DNA of 64,000 nt, taken from NCBI GenBank assembly GCA_936432065.2, contig OW386292.2, positions 17,018,918 through 17,082,917 of the forward strand, given 5' to 3'. Below, one piece after another: positions 1 through 11,147 of the stretch. The DNA is from Rutpela maculata. Taxonomy: Eukaryota > Arthropoda > Insecta > Coleoptera > Cerambycidae. The notes below the pieces were generated by a model. It ran no database searches. It was not told the DNA's origin and saw only the letters and a list, made by a program, of their open reading frames with translations. Numbering within the stretch: the first letter of the stretch is position 1; each line of letters begins with the position of its first letter. A program made the position numbers and the translations under genes.

Positions 1-469
1 TCCACCATGTTTTCATGGATAGTATGGATACCAAGTCACTGCTGCATACTCAAGTCTAGAGCGGACATAAGAGAAATACAGTAGTTTTAAAGCATCAATA
101 TCTGTAAAATTTTTAGTTTCTGACGATGAATCCATTAAATTTCATTGCCTCAGACTCTTTTAAAGTTATATGCTCATTAAAACTAAGCTTGTAGTCAAAT
201 AACACACCAAAATGATTTAATCATGCCAACCTTACTCAAATATTAATTTTAAAAGTTGATGCCCCTTCGAAACGAAGGTTTCCTACTTACTTGTGAAAAG
301 ATAATGGGCTCATTTAGCATATTTTTTTTATTACATTTTCCAAAAGATCTCTTAATTTTAGAGTGAAATGCAAAAAAGCAGAATTTTCTAGGATCTCTAT
401 AGGCTTTAAAATTAATCAAGAACACCGACGCTGCGTAACGTCATTCACTCCTAGTTATACTCTTCGCAA
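1..469. other. AT-rich non-coding stretch
   Basis: I see no gene, RNA or recognisable element here. The sequence is AT-rich and all reading frames are short. Position 360-469 may belong to the repeat family that starts just downstream, because that family's left limit is not sharp. Confidence 0.5.
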
Positions 470-690
470 AAACAAAGAGTATATTGTAATTGATCGACAC
501 ATTTCTAAAATCGTAAATATCGCTCGTAGAGAAAAAAATTTCATATCATTGTGTTAATGAACGAATTCTGAACAACTTTCAAAATGCCCGACTGTCCGTC
601 CGTCCGTCCGTCCGTCCGTCCGTCCGTCCGTCCGTCCGTCACGTTTCTTGTAAGCACGATAACTTAAGAAAGAAGTCAGATTGTATTGAA
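470..690 (+). repeat. Dispersed repeat family A, copy 1
   Basis: This stretch is clearly related to 61985-62165 on the opposite strand. Both copies share, in order, AGTATATTG, a GATCGRCACATTTCTAAA block, TATATCATTGTGTTA, GAACAACTTTCAAAATG, a TCCGTCC core and CACGTTTYTTGTAAGCA. Neither copy has an open frame or visible terminal repeats, so the family type is unknown. This copy differs by a large expansion of the internal TCCG core. Confidence 0.75.
594..640. repeat. (CCGT)n tetranucleotide microsatellite
   Basis: A pure run of about twelve GTCC/CCGT units, 47 bp long, lies inside repeat family A. The second copy of the family, at 61985-62165, has only two or three imperfect units here. The tract therefore grew from a proto-repeat already present in the mobile element. 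Confidence 0.95.
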
Positions 691-825
691 ATTTGGAAAG
701 AAAGTTAGTGTTAGCTAGAGGAAGAACCCTTTTGAAGAAAATCGTTCAGTAAATAAAAAAGTTATTAATTATTTAATTTAAAAAATATATAGGTATATTC
801 TCTTAATTTTTGTCGTTTGTACTTA

Positions 826-1036
826 AATATGTGATGATGCAGTGGCTAAAGTTTTGCCTTTGCAATCCAAAGATCGTTTGTTCGAATCCCGCACAGGTTG
901 GATATATATTTTTTTTTCATACAATTCTTTTCACAACAAAGATGGTATCACGAAATTTAGGATGTCCAAAAACTAACATTATTTACAAGAAAACTGCGAA
1001 GAGTATCCTATAGAATGTGTAACAATTATATAAAAA
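826..1036 (+). mobile_element. tRNA-derived SINE, copy 1
   Basis: The 5' part resembles a tRNA promoter. A box-A-like AGTGGCTAAAG is followed about 35 bp later by a box-B-like GTTCGAATCCCGC near 882-895. The body contains AACATTATTTACAAGAAAACTGCGAAGAGTAT (described here by its ends) and finishes with CAATTATATAAAAA. The same head and body recur on the minus strand at 4157-4367. A pol III-transcribed, LINE-mobilised SINE is inferred. I see no clear target duplication. Confidence 0.75.
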
Positions 1037-1292
1037 GCTCAGTAAATTGAGGAAGAGTACGTTTTTAGCTTGTTGTATTTTCATTCCCCTCTTTTCGGCA
1101 CTAATATGCATTATACGCTTATGTTAAAAAACTCCAATAGTCTCCAAATCACCATAATCAAGTACCTTTCTGGCAGATTAGACAAATCGCCGGGTTCTAA
1201 CAGCGTAAGCGCAACTTCGAGACAGACTTTCGGATTGAATGGTGTCAGCATTTTGAGCGCGTATGTTTAAAGCAGTATATTTCTGTATAGTT

Positions 1293-1557
1293 CACCACAG
1301 AATTCTTAGACGTGTAAAAATGCCGGCGCCTTTGACCTTTACCGTACCGCCAAAGACGCCGACATTTTTTACACGCCCAAAGGAGCCTATAGACGATCCA
1401 ACCAACCAACCGACCTTCTCGGTGCACTTTGAAGATTGCCATGCGAACTCGTAAAACTGCTGGAGCCAACATTGTCGGTACGCTTTAAAGGCGCTGGAAT
1501 TTCAGCAGACCAGCTCACTTTTACGAGTTGTTTCAATTTTCAAAGAATTCTGTGGTG
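1293..1557. mobile_element. Palindromic MITE, family B copy 1
   Basis: Perfect 15-bp terminal inverted repeats, CACCACAGAATTCTT and its complement, bound a 265-bp non-coding element. An inner hairpin at about 1310-1374 pairs CGTGTAAAAATG with CATTTTTTACACG across GC-rich arms. The part from about 1390 to 1545 matches 53033-53247 (shared CCAACCAACC, GACCTTCTCGG, GAGCCAACATTGTCGGTACG). The right arm differs from the second copy, so this copy is rearranged or chimeric. Confidence 0.75.
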
Positions 1558-2868
1558 GACTTTAACTACTTATCTGATCGACCTCAAATTTTCAGTGTTA
1601 TATTATTCGACGACTAGTCGCATAAACGTACTAAAATATGAAATAATAAAAATGTGACTAAATGACCCCATTTTGGGGCCTTGTAACCCATTTGCAAATC
1701 TAACAGTGTCCCATACTATTTACAGTTCACAAATGCACTTTTTAAGTTAAATCTAATTATTAGAGAGTAGAATAACACAAACTGACAATGTAAACAACCT
1801 TACACCATCTATCTGTATTAGACCTAGAGAAAATTTTATAAATTCAGCTCTCATCAGAGTGCTCTTGGAAAACAACATTCGACTTTAAATAACGGGGAAG
1901 CTCGAATGAAATCGTCCAAGAACACGGAGACACAAACAAAATTAAAGCCAATAAAAAGGTCCTTTTGCATAACCTACGATTCCGACAATTACAATGCAAA
2001 TTCTGGAAATCTGAATCAAAGGAGAGCGTACTAAATTTTCAAGGTTTCCTTTTTTCGTCGTCCTTTTTCCTCGTGTGCTGTTTGAGGGCGTTAAAAAGGA
2101 GACGGCAAAGAGGAGTCGGTAAGCCAGCCGGACTAAAAATTAGCATTTAAAATGCATTGACGATTCGCAGGTAGCTTTGACTTACATAAAACTGACTGGA
2201 TGTCTTTTGTTTCAACTTGAAGCGACTGTTTGTAAGTTTATTAAATTCGAAGTTATTTGACCCATTTTTATAGGAAACGGGTATCTAGAGACATGCACCG
2301 AATATGTCGTCGATTTGGTTCAGAATTCAATTATAAAATATTTTTTTTATGGCGCAAGCTTTTCTCATTTGCTGTACTACAAATTATTTTTATTATACCA
2401 TCCCAATAATTACTAGCATGTATAATATAGGTAAAATATTCGTTCCAATGGTTTAAAAATAGTTTTGGTATAATAATTATACGTTTATGATAGATCACAT
2501 TATGATTTTGTGTTTTTATTATACAGGGTGATTTACCACAACATACGGAAACTTTATCAGTAGGTTCTCCCCACCGAAAGGAATTTAAAAAATGAAAAAT
2601 TACCTTATTTTTTTGTAGAAATGCGGCGCCTATGACTTTAACCAATCTGACGTAACGCGGTGCAACCATATCACTTCCGCTCCCCCTTTATCAGACTGAC
2701 AGCCAAGCTGGAGAGGGTAGAAGTGACTTTTTGGTTTTAATCACACTACAAAAATAGCAAAGTAAATCTGAAAGACATTGACCCTATGTCAGTGAACTCT
2801 ACTACTTTTAGTTGGACAAGTAGATATAAGAGATATTTACTTAAACCCGTAGATAACACAAAAACACC
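1558..2868. other. Non-coding, with short repeat fragments
   Basis: No gene is visible. A short block around 2435-2480 (CCAATGGTTTAAAAAT.. GTATAATA) reappears at about 3750-3782. TACAGGGTG at 2524 resembles the end of the ACAGGGTG-type elements at 18160, 40315 and 60392, but I could not find a matching second end here. Confidence 0.4.
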
Positions 2869-2869
2869 A

Positions 2870-3655
2870 AATTTCGGCTGTACTTTGTACCTGCCGCGGA
2901 GGCCTGATTGTTCGACCGAAAGCAAAAACGCGGCACTTTGACCGTAATATGCTTCTTACAACACTCATTACGTAATATACTATTACGCGCCTTCTAATTT
3001 CTTCATTTGGTATATGTTCCGTCCTGGACACTCTAGCTGCTCTTCTGAGATAATCCATTTCTACTGTCTCCACTTTTTTCACATTTCTGTCCGTTAATTG
3101 CCAGCACTCTGATCCATATGTCAATATGGGTTCTATTATTGCTCTGTAGATTGTCATTTTGGTGTTTATTTTAATGTGATTCGACCAAAGCAACGAGTTG
3201 AAAATTCGTACACATTTCTCCATTTCTGACCTTGTTGAACCCTATACCTTATATCACCATTCATTGGATGTTCCTTCGTTTGATATCATGCTCCCTAGGT
3301 ATTTATACTCTTCACATTTTTTAAATTTTCTTAATTGTAGATCAGGGTCTTCCTGCACCTCTCCTATGTGTAGGTATTCTGTTTTTCTCCTGTTCATTTC
3401 AAACTCTTCTATAAGTTTTCTTAGCATGTAATCAATGTCTTCTTCGTAGTTTGCAATGATTACTGATCATCAGCAAAGAAGAGAGTGTTAAGCAGTTATT
3501 CCCAGTATCAATTTCCATTCCTGAACATTTCTTCCTCCAGTTTTCCAAAGCTTCTTGGATATCTATCTTAAACAAGGTGGGTGACAGACAGCATCCTGTT
3601 TAAGGCCCTTCGTAACCTTAAATGGTTTAGAAATTCTATTTTCAACATAAGATAA
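2870..3655 (-). pseudogene. Non-LTR retrotransposon reverse transcriptase, C-terminal relic
   Basis: On the minus strand, starting near 3655, the translation gives in order: a KGLKQ-like RT block with a following LSP-type region (frame disturbed), LFFADDQ (palm catalytic motif, near 3465-3488), MLRKLIEEFEMNRRKTEYLHIGE, and the thumb/C-terminal region MTIYRAIIEPILTYGSECW with VETVEMDYLRRAARVSR. This order is typical of non-LTR endonuclease/RT elements common in insects. The copy is 5'-truncated, has at least two frameshifts, and its longest open part is 128 codons (2837-3223). It is a dead copy with no host role. Confidence 0.9.
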
Positions 3656-3789
3656 AATACTCAGAAAAATATTTGCTAAAACATAACAGCAATGCCAACA
3701 TGTTATATATCAGGCCCCATATATGTAGCTATCTCCTAGACTATATTTCCAGTGGTTTAAAAATGATTTTAGTATAATAGCTAGAGTAA

Positions 3790-4156
3790 CAAGTAAAATT
3801 GAAAATTTTTAAAAACTCCCGATCAATGTATCTAATCGTACCAGTTTCATATGACCGAATCAAAATGAGGCCCAAATCATGTTCGGCTACCATAATTGTC
3901 TGCACATTTTCAATTTTACTTCAATCGGACAATTTCTAGAGAAGTTCAAGATGGCGACCAAACATCAAAATCTAATATGGCCTATAACCTTCTCGACAAA
4001 ATACTTTTTCAAATAAAAAAAACTACATCAAAATCGAATCACCCGTTGAAGAGATATGAAGCCACAGACAGACAGACAAACATACGCGTCAAACTTATAT
4101 CACCCCTCTTTTGGGGTCGGGGGTCGGGGGTTCAAAATTATATTCTTCGCCGGTTT
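3790..4156 (-). repeat. Dispersed repeat with CAGA tail
   Basis: This stretch is non-coding. It contains CAAGATGGCGACCAAA at 3947-3962, a (CAGA)n tract near 4066-4085 and a palindromic CCCCTCTTTTGGGG core near 4106. Such blocks are typical of the 3' parts of insect SINE/LINE families. It directly abuts the minus-strand SINE at 4157-4367 and may be that SINE's longer 3' region, but copy 1 lacks it. Confidence 0.5.
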
Positions 4157-4367
4157 GTTTTTATATAATTGTTGCACATTCCTCAGCATACTCTTCGCAG
4201 TTTTCTTGTAAATAATGTTAGTTTTGGACATTTTTAATTTTGTGATACCAACTTTGTTGGTGAACACTCGTTAGTATAAAAAAAAAGTAATAAAAAACAT
4301 CCAGTCTGCTTGGAATTCGAACACACGTCCCTTGGATTGCAAGGCTTGCTTTACACGTTTATTGGCA
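4157..4367 (-). mobile_element. tRNA-derived SINE, copy 2
   Basis: Read on the minus strand this repeats the SINE at 826-1036. It has a tRNA-like head with GCAATCCAAGG and a box-B-like GTGTTCGAATTCC, a T-rich linker, then AACATTATTTACAAGAAAACT, GCGAAGAGTATG and CAATTATATAAAAA. The two copies are about 3.1 kb apart in inverted orientation. Divergence is moderate, so they are separate, not recent, insertions. Confidence 0.75.
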
Positions 4368-5436
4368 ATTAAGATACAGTAATGTGCCTCGCCGGAACCT
4401 GGCCCGAGGCCAGCCAGACAACCACGGCACGTAGCGACTTGGAAATAATGAAAACTTAAAAACTATCACTTTTGCACTAACATAAATACTGAGAAATTTT
4501 GACTGTTGACGCGGGAAAAAACTGCACGAAAAAGCCCTCTCGAGACAATTGCAATTGAAAATATGGTGGATAAAAGTTAAGTTTTAAAAAGTTTGAATTT
4601 TTAAGAATTTTTCGGCCCAGAGAGATTTTAGAAGAACAAAAATAGGACAAATAGAGCAAAAAGGATAAAAACGGGAGAAAATTAGACAAACAGAAAGAAG
4701 AAAAGAGGGGATTAAAGTTATAAGGTTGAGGAAAGATAAAAGGGTAGCTAGAAGTAAGTTACTGTAGGGGAGTGTGGCTAAAAAGGTTGCCGGAAAATAG
4801 GCAGCGCCTGGTAAGGTAGGGAGTGTTTGATCTGGAATGGGGCATTATGCAGTCTGATTTGGGTTATGTTGCGGGTTAACGGATTATCGCCCAGTTTGAG
4901 GAAATAAAACATCTGAGATATTTCTTGGACGTAGTCCGCTAGTGTGGTTATGTGGATTGCTAGGCAAAACTTCAGCCACGTGTCCATTATACAACTGCAA
5001 AAATTGAATGCCTTTTAATGATTGGAATCTGAAGGAAATATCTCAGTTAGTCATATTAGTCACTTTTAAAAAAATATATATTGGAAATTCTAAAAGAACT
5101 AATAAACAACGGCATTCAAGACAGTTTGGATTATTATATCAAAACCAGTGAATGAATCAAACAGCTGATAAACATATTCGTGAAACGGTGAAACATTTAT
5201 AAAATGTAATATACACTGTTAAAAATGTATCACTAGAATACTTTTAATTAAAAAAATTAAGGTTACTTAGTAGAAGAACGGTATAGGTATAATTCAAGTA
5301 CCTAATCTATAAAATTAAAAAATACTTTTGCCAAAATTTTAAATAATATATTAATTTCAAATTTAAGTTAAGAAGTAAAGCAAAGTTTTTATTGATTTGT
5401 AAAAGTACAGTCTCATATAGGAAGATGGCACCCACT
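4368..5436. other. Non-coding stretch
   Basis: No gene or clear repeat is visible. A short GC-rich patch at 4385-4435 contains the local palindrome GCCTCG..CGAGGC. The rest is AT-rich with short, unrelated reading frames. Confidence 0.4.
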
Positions 5437-5437
5437 T

Positions 5438-5822
5438 AGATTACACAGGTCTACAAAAAAAATTTGCTCCAAGGACTAACTCTATCATGCCTTAAGTATT
5501 TTTGTGTGCTGAAACCGAATTTTCAATTTAAATTTCGAGTAAATGTCAGTAATTTTCAAAAAAACGTATTTTGACGATAAAAACCGGGATTTATTCGAAA
5601 TCTACGCGGTAGAAAATTTTTTAGATTAAAAAATCGGATTCAGCTCACAAAAATACTTAAGGCATGATAGGTTTAGTACTTGGAACATATTTTTTTTTTG
5701 TAGACCTGTGCACCTCTGAAAATTTTTTAAATTGAAAATTCGGATTCAGCATACAGCAATACTTAAGGCATAATAGATTTAGTCCTTGGAGCAGATTTTT
5801 TTTTTTGAGGATCTGTGTTAGT
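5438..5822. mobile_element. Fold-back repeat with three arm copies
   Basis: The left end ACACAGGTCTACAAAAAAAA is mirrored at 5733-5822 on the opposite strand over ~88 bp (shared CCAAGGACTAA, ATCATGCCTTAAGTATT, GAATTTTCAATT). A second inverted copy lies between at about 5610-5715 (GGATTCAGCTCACAAAAATAC). It looks like a small fold-back with one arm duplicated. There is no coding sequence. Confidence 0.75.
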
Positions 5823-5907
5823 TTCAAGTTGCTGATCTATTTTGAATCACTTTTATCATGTTAAATACTTTAGAGAGGCACATATATCTGAAAGATGGAT
5901 AGCTCAA

Positions 5908-6075
5908 AGCACGGTTAGCGTGCTTAGATTTGCTGGGCAAATCTAACCAAGCTACCTCTAACCACTTTGCTGCCATCAAAAAGACGGTTTCCCCAGGGCA
6001 AGGCCTTTCCAGTTGCGCTGAGGTTGGCCCTCTGACCTCTGCAATTATCCCTAATGCGGACTGCGTACGCTCTTT
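5908..6075 (+). pseudogene. U1 snRNA-like relic with two leading hairpins
   Basis: The stretch 5946-6075 follows the layout of an insect U1 snRNA. A degenerate 5' region is followed by ATCAAAAAGACGGTTTCCCC (compare the stem-loop I/II region), AGGCCTTTCCAGTTGCGC (compare the stem-loop II U1A site, here altered), and TGACCTCTGCAATTATCCCT then AATGCGGACTGCG (compare stem-loop III). The 5' splice-site pairing segment and the Sm site AATTTTTGG are not preserved, so it should not be a working snRNA. Two perfect small hairpins, 5908-5924 and 5925-5945, precede it. The comparison with U1 is from memory and needs a covariance-model search. Confidence 0.5.
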
Positions 6076-6775
6076 ATACAATGTCCCATACAGTGTTAAA
6101 AAAAAAGGTATTCGTGAAATATTTATTAAAAGCATTTATAAAACATTTATTAAATGTATAATGTATATGTATAATTTAACTAATTTTCTATAGAGCAGCG
6201 ATTTCGTAAGTCTATCGTGTCGTTTTTTTTTTTTTTTGGCGTAGAACCAGGTCAAACATATTAGGTTCCTTTGAGTAAGTCACCGGGCATATGAAATCAT
6301 ATTTTACGACATTTTTTTGTGGTCTCGAACTTTTTAAATCGATAAAAAGTGAAAAAAATGTATTTTTAAAGAAAATTGTTTTTTTTTGTTTCCACCGCCA
6401 TATCTTCAAGACTATTAAAGGTACCGAAATTTGTTTTGTGTCAAATTAAAGCACACACTGTAGCGCTTTTACCAATATAAACGGTTTGGGCACAATTCGC
6501 ACTTTCATTTCTCTAAAAATCAAATAAACTAAAAATACATATTTTGTGTATTGAAATCTTCACCAATCGATAAACTTTTTTATTTTTGAAAATATTTACA
6601 TACATGCAGCGAAGAAAATAAAGCCTAATAATCACAAAATTTTTGAAACAATATGTTTTTTCCTAAAGTGTACCGTTTGGCAACAACGATTTTTTTTATC
6701 AGCGCTAAACGCGACATTGGGACGCAATTAATACACCTCGCATGCATGGTTGGTCAGATTAGTCGCGTAGACGTA

Positions 6776-6873
6776 GCGTTAGTTGAATCTAGATTAATAT
6801 ATGGCATTCTAAGTTGGGGTGGAGTTGCTTAGTGTCATCTAAAAAATTAGATATCATTCATAAAAAATGTGCC
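6776..6873 (+). pseudogene. Non-LTR RT C-terminal scrap
   Basis: One frame reads ALVESRLIYGILSWGGVA, a stop codon, then CHLKKLDIIHKKCA. This is the conserved block after the RT palm in Jockey-superfamily elements (ALxxSxLxYGIxxWG...LxxLxxxxKK). Only about 33 codons remain, cut on the right by the fold-back that begins at 6871. Confidence 0.75.
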
Positions 6874-8305
6874 ACCCCCCCTGAGGGGGTGGCGCTTAAA
6901 AAATATATATATTTATTGGAGCTGAAATAGAATCAAATTTTAAGAAGAAAATGTTCCATGCAATTTTTCACATAAATTGATAGTTTTTAAGCTATAACGA
7001 CTTCAAAATTGCGATTTTAGCTTAAAATAAAAGCTTTTAAAAAGGTATTTTCAAACGGCTTTCGTCAAGTATCTCGAAAAGTATTACTTTATCGAAAAAA
7101 TGTTATAGGCCAATTAGAGAAAGCACCCTACAAACTGGGAATTAATTATATTTTTTGTTTATTGATGCAGGATTAATAATTTCGGAAATATTTAAGTTTA
7201 TATTTGGTATCCAAGGGTTTCGAAATTACCTTTAAAGTTTAAAATGCATTTTTTTCTAAAGCAAGTGTTTTAAATGAGCAAAAAAGAATTTGAGCATTTA
7301 GGTAATGCTACATTTTAACGAAAAACTGTATTTGAGATAATTTTTTTAAATTATTGGCTAATTAGAGTAACAAAACGAGTAAAAAATAATTTGAAAGCGC
7401 AATTAATTGTCTTTAATTTCCTTTCTTAGCATTCGTCACAATTTCTGAGACATTTAACATTTAAACTGCATTTTTCGTCTTATGAACGTTCGGATGCCAT
7501 TTGTAAACTCATATCTCCGAAACTATTAAATCTATGTAAATAAATAAACAAGCGAAATTCATTATTAGTTTATGAGCTTATTTTTGGTCTCTACACATTT
7601 TTGAACAAAACTAATATTTATTGAGATATTTGGAATAGGAAAAAAAAAATACGTTTTATCGAAAATACCTTTATAGTTTAAACTGTATTTTTTCTAAAGC
7701 AAGTGCTGTATACGAACCAAAAAATTTGAGCATCTACGTCATGCTGTATATTAATGAGAAACCGTGTTTGAAATTAATTTTTTTTAAATTACTGGCTAAT
7801 TACAGTAACAAAATGGCGACGTTGTTATTAAAATAATGTGTAGACGGACATTACTTCGGTCATAACTTCTTTGTTTTTTATGCTACATACAATAACTAAT
7901 AAAAAAATAGTTAAGAGCTTAATTAATTGTACCTATTATTGTATCTATTAGTATCCTTGGCGTAGGTGTCACAGTTTCTGAGATATTTAACTCTCACTCT
8001 AAATAGTTATCTTACGAACACTTGGATGCCAAATGTAAACTTAAATATCTCCGAAATTATTAATCCTACATCAATAAACAAAAAATATAATTAATTCCCA
8101 GTTTGTACTTTCTGTACTTAATTGGTCTATAACATTATTTCGATAAAGTAATACTTTTTGAGATACTTGACGTTTAGAAATACCTTTTTTTAAGCTAAAA
8201 TCGCAATTTTGAAGTCGTTATAACTTAAAAACTATTAATTTATCTGAAAAATTGCATAGAACCTTTTCTTCTTAAAATATGATTGTACTTCATATATTTT
8301 AAAAA
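6871..8305. mobile_element. Fold-back element nested in the outer one
   Basis: The left end starts with a GC-rich hairpin, GCCACCCCC/GGGGGTGGC (6871-6893), in otherwise AT-rich DNA. Inverted arms of about 330 bp join 6893-7230 to 8010-8305, sharing AAGCTAAAATCGCAATTTTG, CGATAAAGTAATACTTTTYG and ATTAATTCCCAGTTTGTA. Inside are direct repeats, 7228-7380 against 7665-7815 (TTTCTAAAGCAAGTG, GGCTAATTA.AGTAACAAAA). It is non-coding. Confidence 0.8.
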
Positions 8306-9190
8306 ATATAAATAAATTAACAAGTCCCCGCTCAATATAGAAACTTTTCTGTGAAACATTTACTATTATACTGCCAAAATTGAACGAAATCCGTTCAATA
8401 TGACATTACTTCGAAGTTTTGCATATTTTGTACCTCTAGGTACTGTACTACTACCACCTGTCTTTTTATTATTAAAAGGAGACTATTTAATATTTATTAT
8501 GCAATTTCTTAATATTAACAACATATGATCAATACTACTGTACAATATATGAAATATTGAACAATAATATTGATCCCCTAGATGCTTTTGATCACTACTG
8601 GTTTTGTACCTATTGATATAAGTTAAACTACTATATACACCCCGACCGGGATCGTCAGATCGTTGCAGTCGCCAGGCTTGCTACAGCCGAGCGCGCAAGA
8701 ATATGACTGGTCCGTTAAAAAAAATCGCTGACTCAATACTATGAACGGGACATGAAAAATTTTTATCCTAAAAACTTGTTTCTACTATTGGCTTCAATTT
8801 GTACGCAGCATGTATATACAAATTTTCATAAATAAACTTTTTTCTCGATTGCCTAAAATTACGCTACTGAAAATAACAAGTTTGAGTTTCCTATTATTTT
8901 ACCAGCTTAAAAAAAATAAATCTGGTTCACGTGGGACATTGTTCGAAGCGCTATTGTGTCTACTTTAATCTAAAAAAAAAAAAAATAGCTTGATAGCACA
9001 AATATTTTCAGAGATATAGCGGTGGAGACGTTAAAAAACATATTTCATTAAAAATCTATTTTTTTGAGTTTTTCCGAAATAAAAAAGTTCTCGACCACCG
9101 AAAAATGTCGTAAAAAACGATTTCGTGTACACGATTATCTTACTAAAGAATCCCATTAAGTCTGGTTTGGTTCTACGCCGGTTTTTTTTT

Positions 9191-10280
9191 TCTCGAAAAC
9201 TAAGCGACTTTACTTCCAGATTTTACTCTACTACTACTTACAATGATTTTTTCTCGGCAAATCAAAAATAGGAAAGTTTACGGTACCCCGTCCTGGGACA
9301 CATTGCATAAACAAAACGAAATGGAAATCTCTTGTATCACAGATTTCAGTAATAAGCAAATAATTTAATAGGTTACTTCGGGACTCCTAGGGGCGTACTT
9401 TTCCCATTGTTCAGTCTATGAAATGCCACCGGTCGAATACAATGACAGAAACCCATTTCTTTTTGTTCTTCTCCCTGTATCGTAGTCACGGCTTGATTTC
9501 AACGAAGTTTGAAACCATCGCGGTGAAACTGGATGCACCCGAACAATCTTCTGTGCAGTTAATGCAAGACTCGGTCTGGTCTGCCTGAATTGAAGGGTAT
9601 TTTACTAAATTAAGAACATACACAAGAAGCGTCTTCACGTAAGACGATCTAACTTTGGTTTTGTTAAACTTCCGTTATTACAGCAACAGCAATCGACACT
9701 TCATGGGTTTATTAGCGTTATCTCACTATAACGTCGGTATATGTTGTTCTTGGGGAATAGTTTGAAATTTCTGAGAAAATTAAGGAACAAGGCGGGTGTT
9801 CCTGCAAATTTCTCCAAAAGAAAAATATAACTACGGTGTAAGCCTCAAATATCAAGGAAAAAATTATGTGCATTATGTTCATGTTCAATTTACTCTTTAA
9901 GAGTCTACTTCAGAATCGAGTTTTGTTTAACATGGCGTGAAGTGGGGGGGGGCGCATATTTTGCAATGTCTCGAAAAAAAATAAGCATTTTTTACAAAAA
10001 ATGTCGAGTGATCTTTTTACTTTTTGAACTAGGTTTAATTTTAGCGACATGAAAAATTGTCACTAAGAAAAGTTGTTTAGAATTAAAATTTATGTCACAA
10101 TTCCAATTTGTGGATAAATTCTACCTAATTAGACTTTCTTAAAAAAATTTCAAAAGTGTCAAGTGGTATACGTGGTAAAACTTACGGTAAAATAGAAATT
10201 ATATTTTCTAGAATTAAGATTAGAAACTAAGTATTCTGCTCATATATTTATTATTTAGTTTATATCATATATATTTTGGT
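9191..10280. other. Non-coding stretch
   Basis: I see no convincing gene, RNA or repeat boundary. There is a G-tract near 9943-9953. All frames are short. Confidence 0.4.
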
Positions 10281-10284
10281 TGAT

Positions 10285-10940
10285 TGATTGTTTGATTGAT
10301 TTACCAGCGTGCGGTAGGTACTGCCACTCCCAGGTATATAGCTGGGCCTGCTACGTCCACGCTGGGTTGGATTAGGGTTATGCTTGTTGCCAGCAGCGAG
10401 AGGCACATGGCGCATGGTAAAGGAATGTGGTAGTGTAGGTATTTGTGAGATGCGTTACCGCATTGTGTCGTGAGGGGTTTAATCTCATCTTTTTGTGTTT
10501 TTGGTTCTGGATTTCTGCCTCTTCTTAGTCTTCTTATGAAATATGTTGCCGCGTTGTGTTGTGATATGGAGTCTTTATGTTCCTCTTTTTGTGTTTCTGC
10601 TTCTTCGAGTCTTCTTTTTCTGAGTCTCCTGATTCCTCGGTTTCCGATGCTGAGTTGGATTTGGGTCATGCTTGTTGTCAGCAGCGAGAGCCACATGACG
10701 CATGGTACAGGAGTGGGGTATGGGCAGTATAGGTGTTTATGAAATGCGTTGCCGCATTGTGTTCGTGATATTTAATGTTTATGCTCCTCTTTTTGTGTTT
10801 TTGCTTCTACAGATTTTCTTCTGCTTCTGATTCCTCCGTTTCTGGTTCTGGTAGAGTATATATCTGTAGGTATTTGTGAAATGCGCGACCACATTGTCAT
10901 GATGTGGAGTGTTTGTGCTCCTCTTTTTGTATTTCTTCTT
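10285..10940 (-). repeat. Degenerate tandem repeats in a LINE 3' UTR
   Basis: A motif of the form GAAATGCGTTGCCGCATTGTG recurs near 10440, 10535, 10740 and 10877. Each copy is followed by CTCCTCTTTTTGTGTTTCT. A longer block (TTGGATTWGGGTYATGCTTGTTG and CAGCAGCGAGA) repeats 10361 against 10650, about 289 bp apart. On the minus strand this follows an RT C-terminal relic and ends in an AATC-rich tail at 10283-10302, so I read it as the 3' UTR and tail of that element. The open frames here are by-products of the repeats. Confidence 0.6.
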
Positions 10941-11147
10941 CTACAAATCTGCTGATTCCTTGGTTTCTGGTTCTGGTAGAGTATATATCGCTGCAATTTC
11001 TTTGTAGAATTCGTTTTTTCCCCTCGCTTTTCTTTCCCAGTATGTTTGGTCCTTTTCCAGTTTGTTCATGACCTTCTCGGTGGTTGTTTTCCACGTGTAA
11101 CCTGGTCTCCCTATTTTTAGTGTAGAATTTAATGTAGAATTTTTCAC
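10941..11147 (-). pseudogene. Non-LTR retrotransposon ORF2 C-terminus relic
   Basis: The minus-strand translation contains KIGRPGYTWKTTTEKVMNKL followed by EKDQTYWERKARGKNEFYKEIA. The GRPxxTWxxxxxxxMxxL...xWxxxA pattern is the usual end of insect endonuclease/RT polyproteins. The copy is 5'-truncated: RT core motifs are absent upstream, where an unrelated repeat array begins. The downstream region to 10285 appears to be its 3' UTR. Confidence 0.7.

Larger units (their letters stand above)
6225..9190. mobile_element. Old large fold-back element (outer)
   Basis: An inverted repeat with arms of about 490 bp joins roughly 6225-6720 to 8690-9190. Shared blocks include GGCGTAGAACCA at both tips, TTTTACGACATTTTT, GGTCTCGAACTTTTT or GGTCGAGAACTTTTT, and TCCACCGCYATATCTYC. 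The arms look roughly two-thirds identical, so the element is old. It encloses an RT scrap (6776-6873) and a second fold-back (6871-8305). It encodes nothing. Confidence 0.75.

Noticed and set aside
881..4340. The box A/B sequences could be true tRNA genes.
   Set aside because: No complete cloverleaf can be drawn, and both copies continue into the same non-tRNA body, as in SINEs.
10301..10742. Open frames of 131 and 90 codons rich in TQKEEHKD-type repeats.
   Set aside because: They arise from the degenerate tandem repeats of a LINE 3' UTR, and both strands are open for the same reason.
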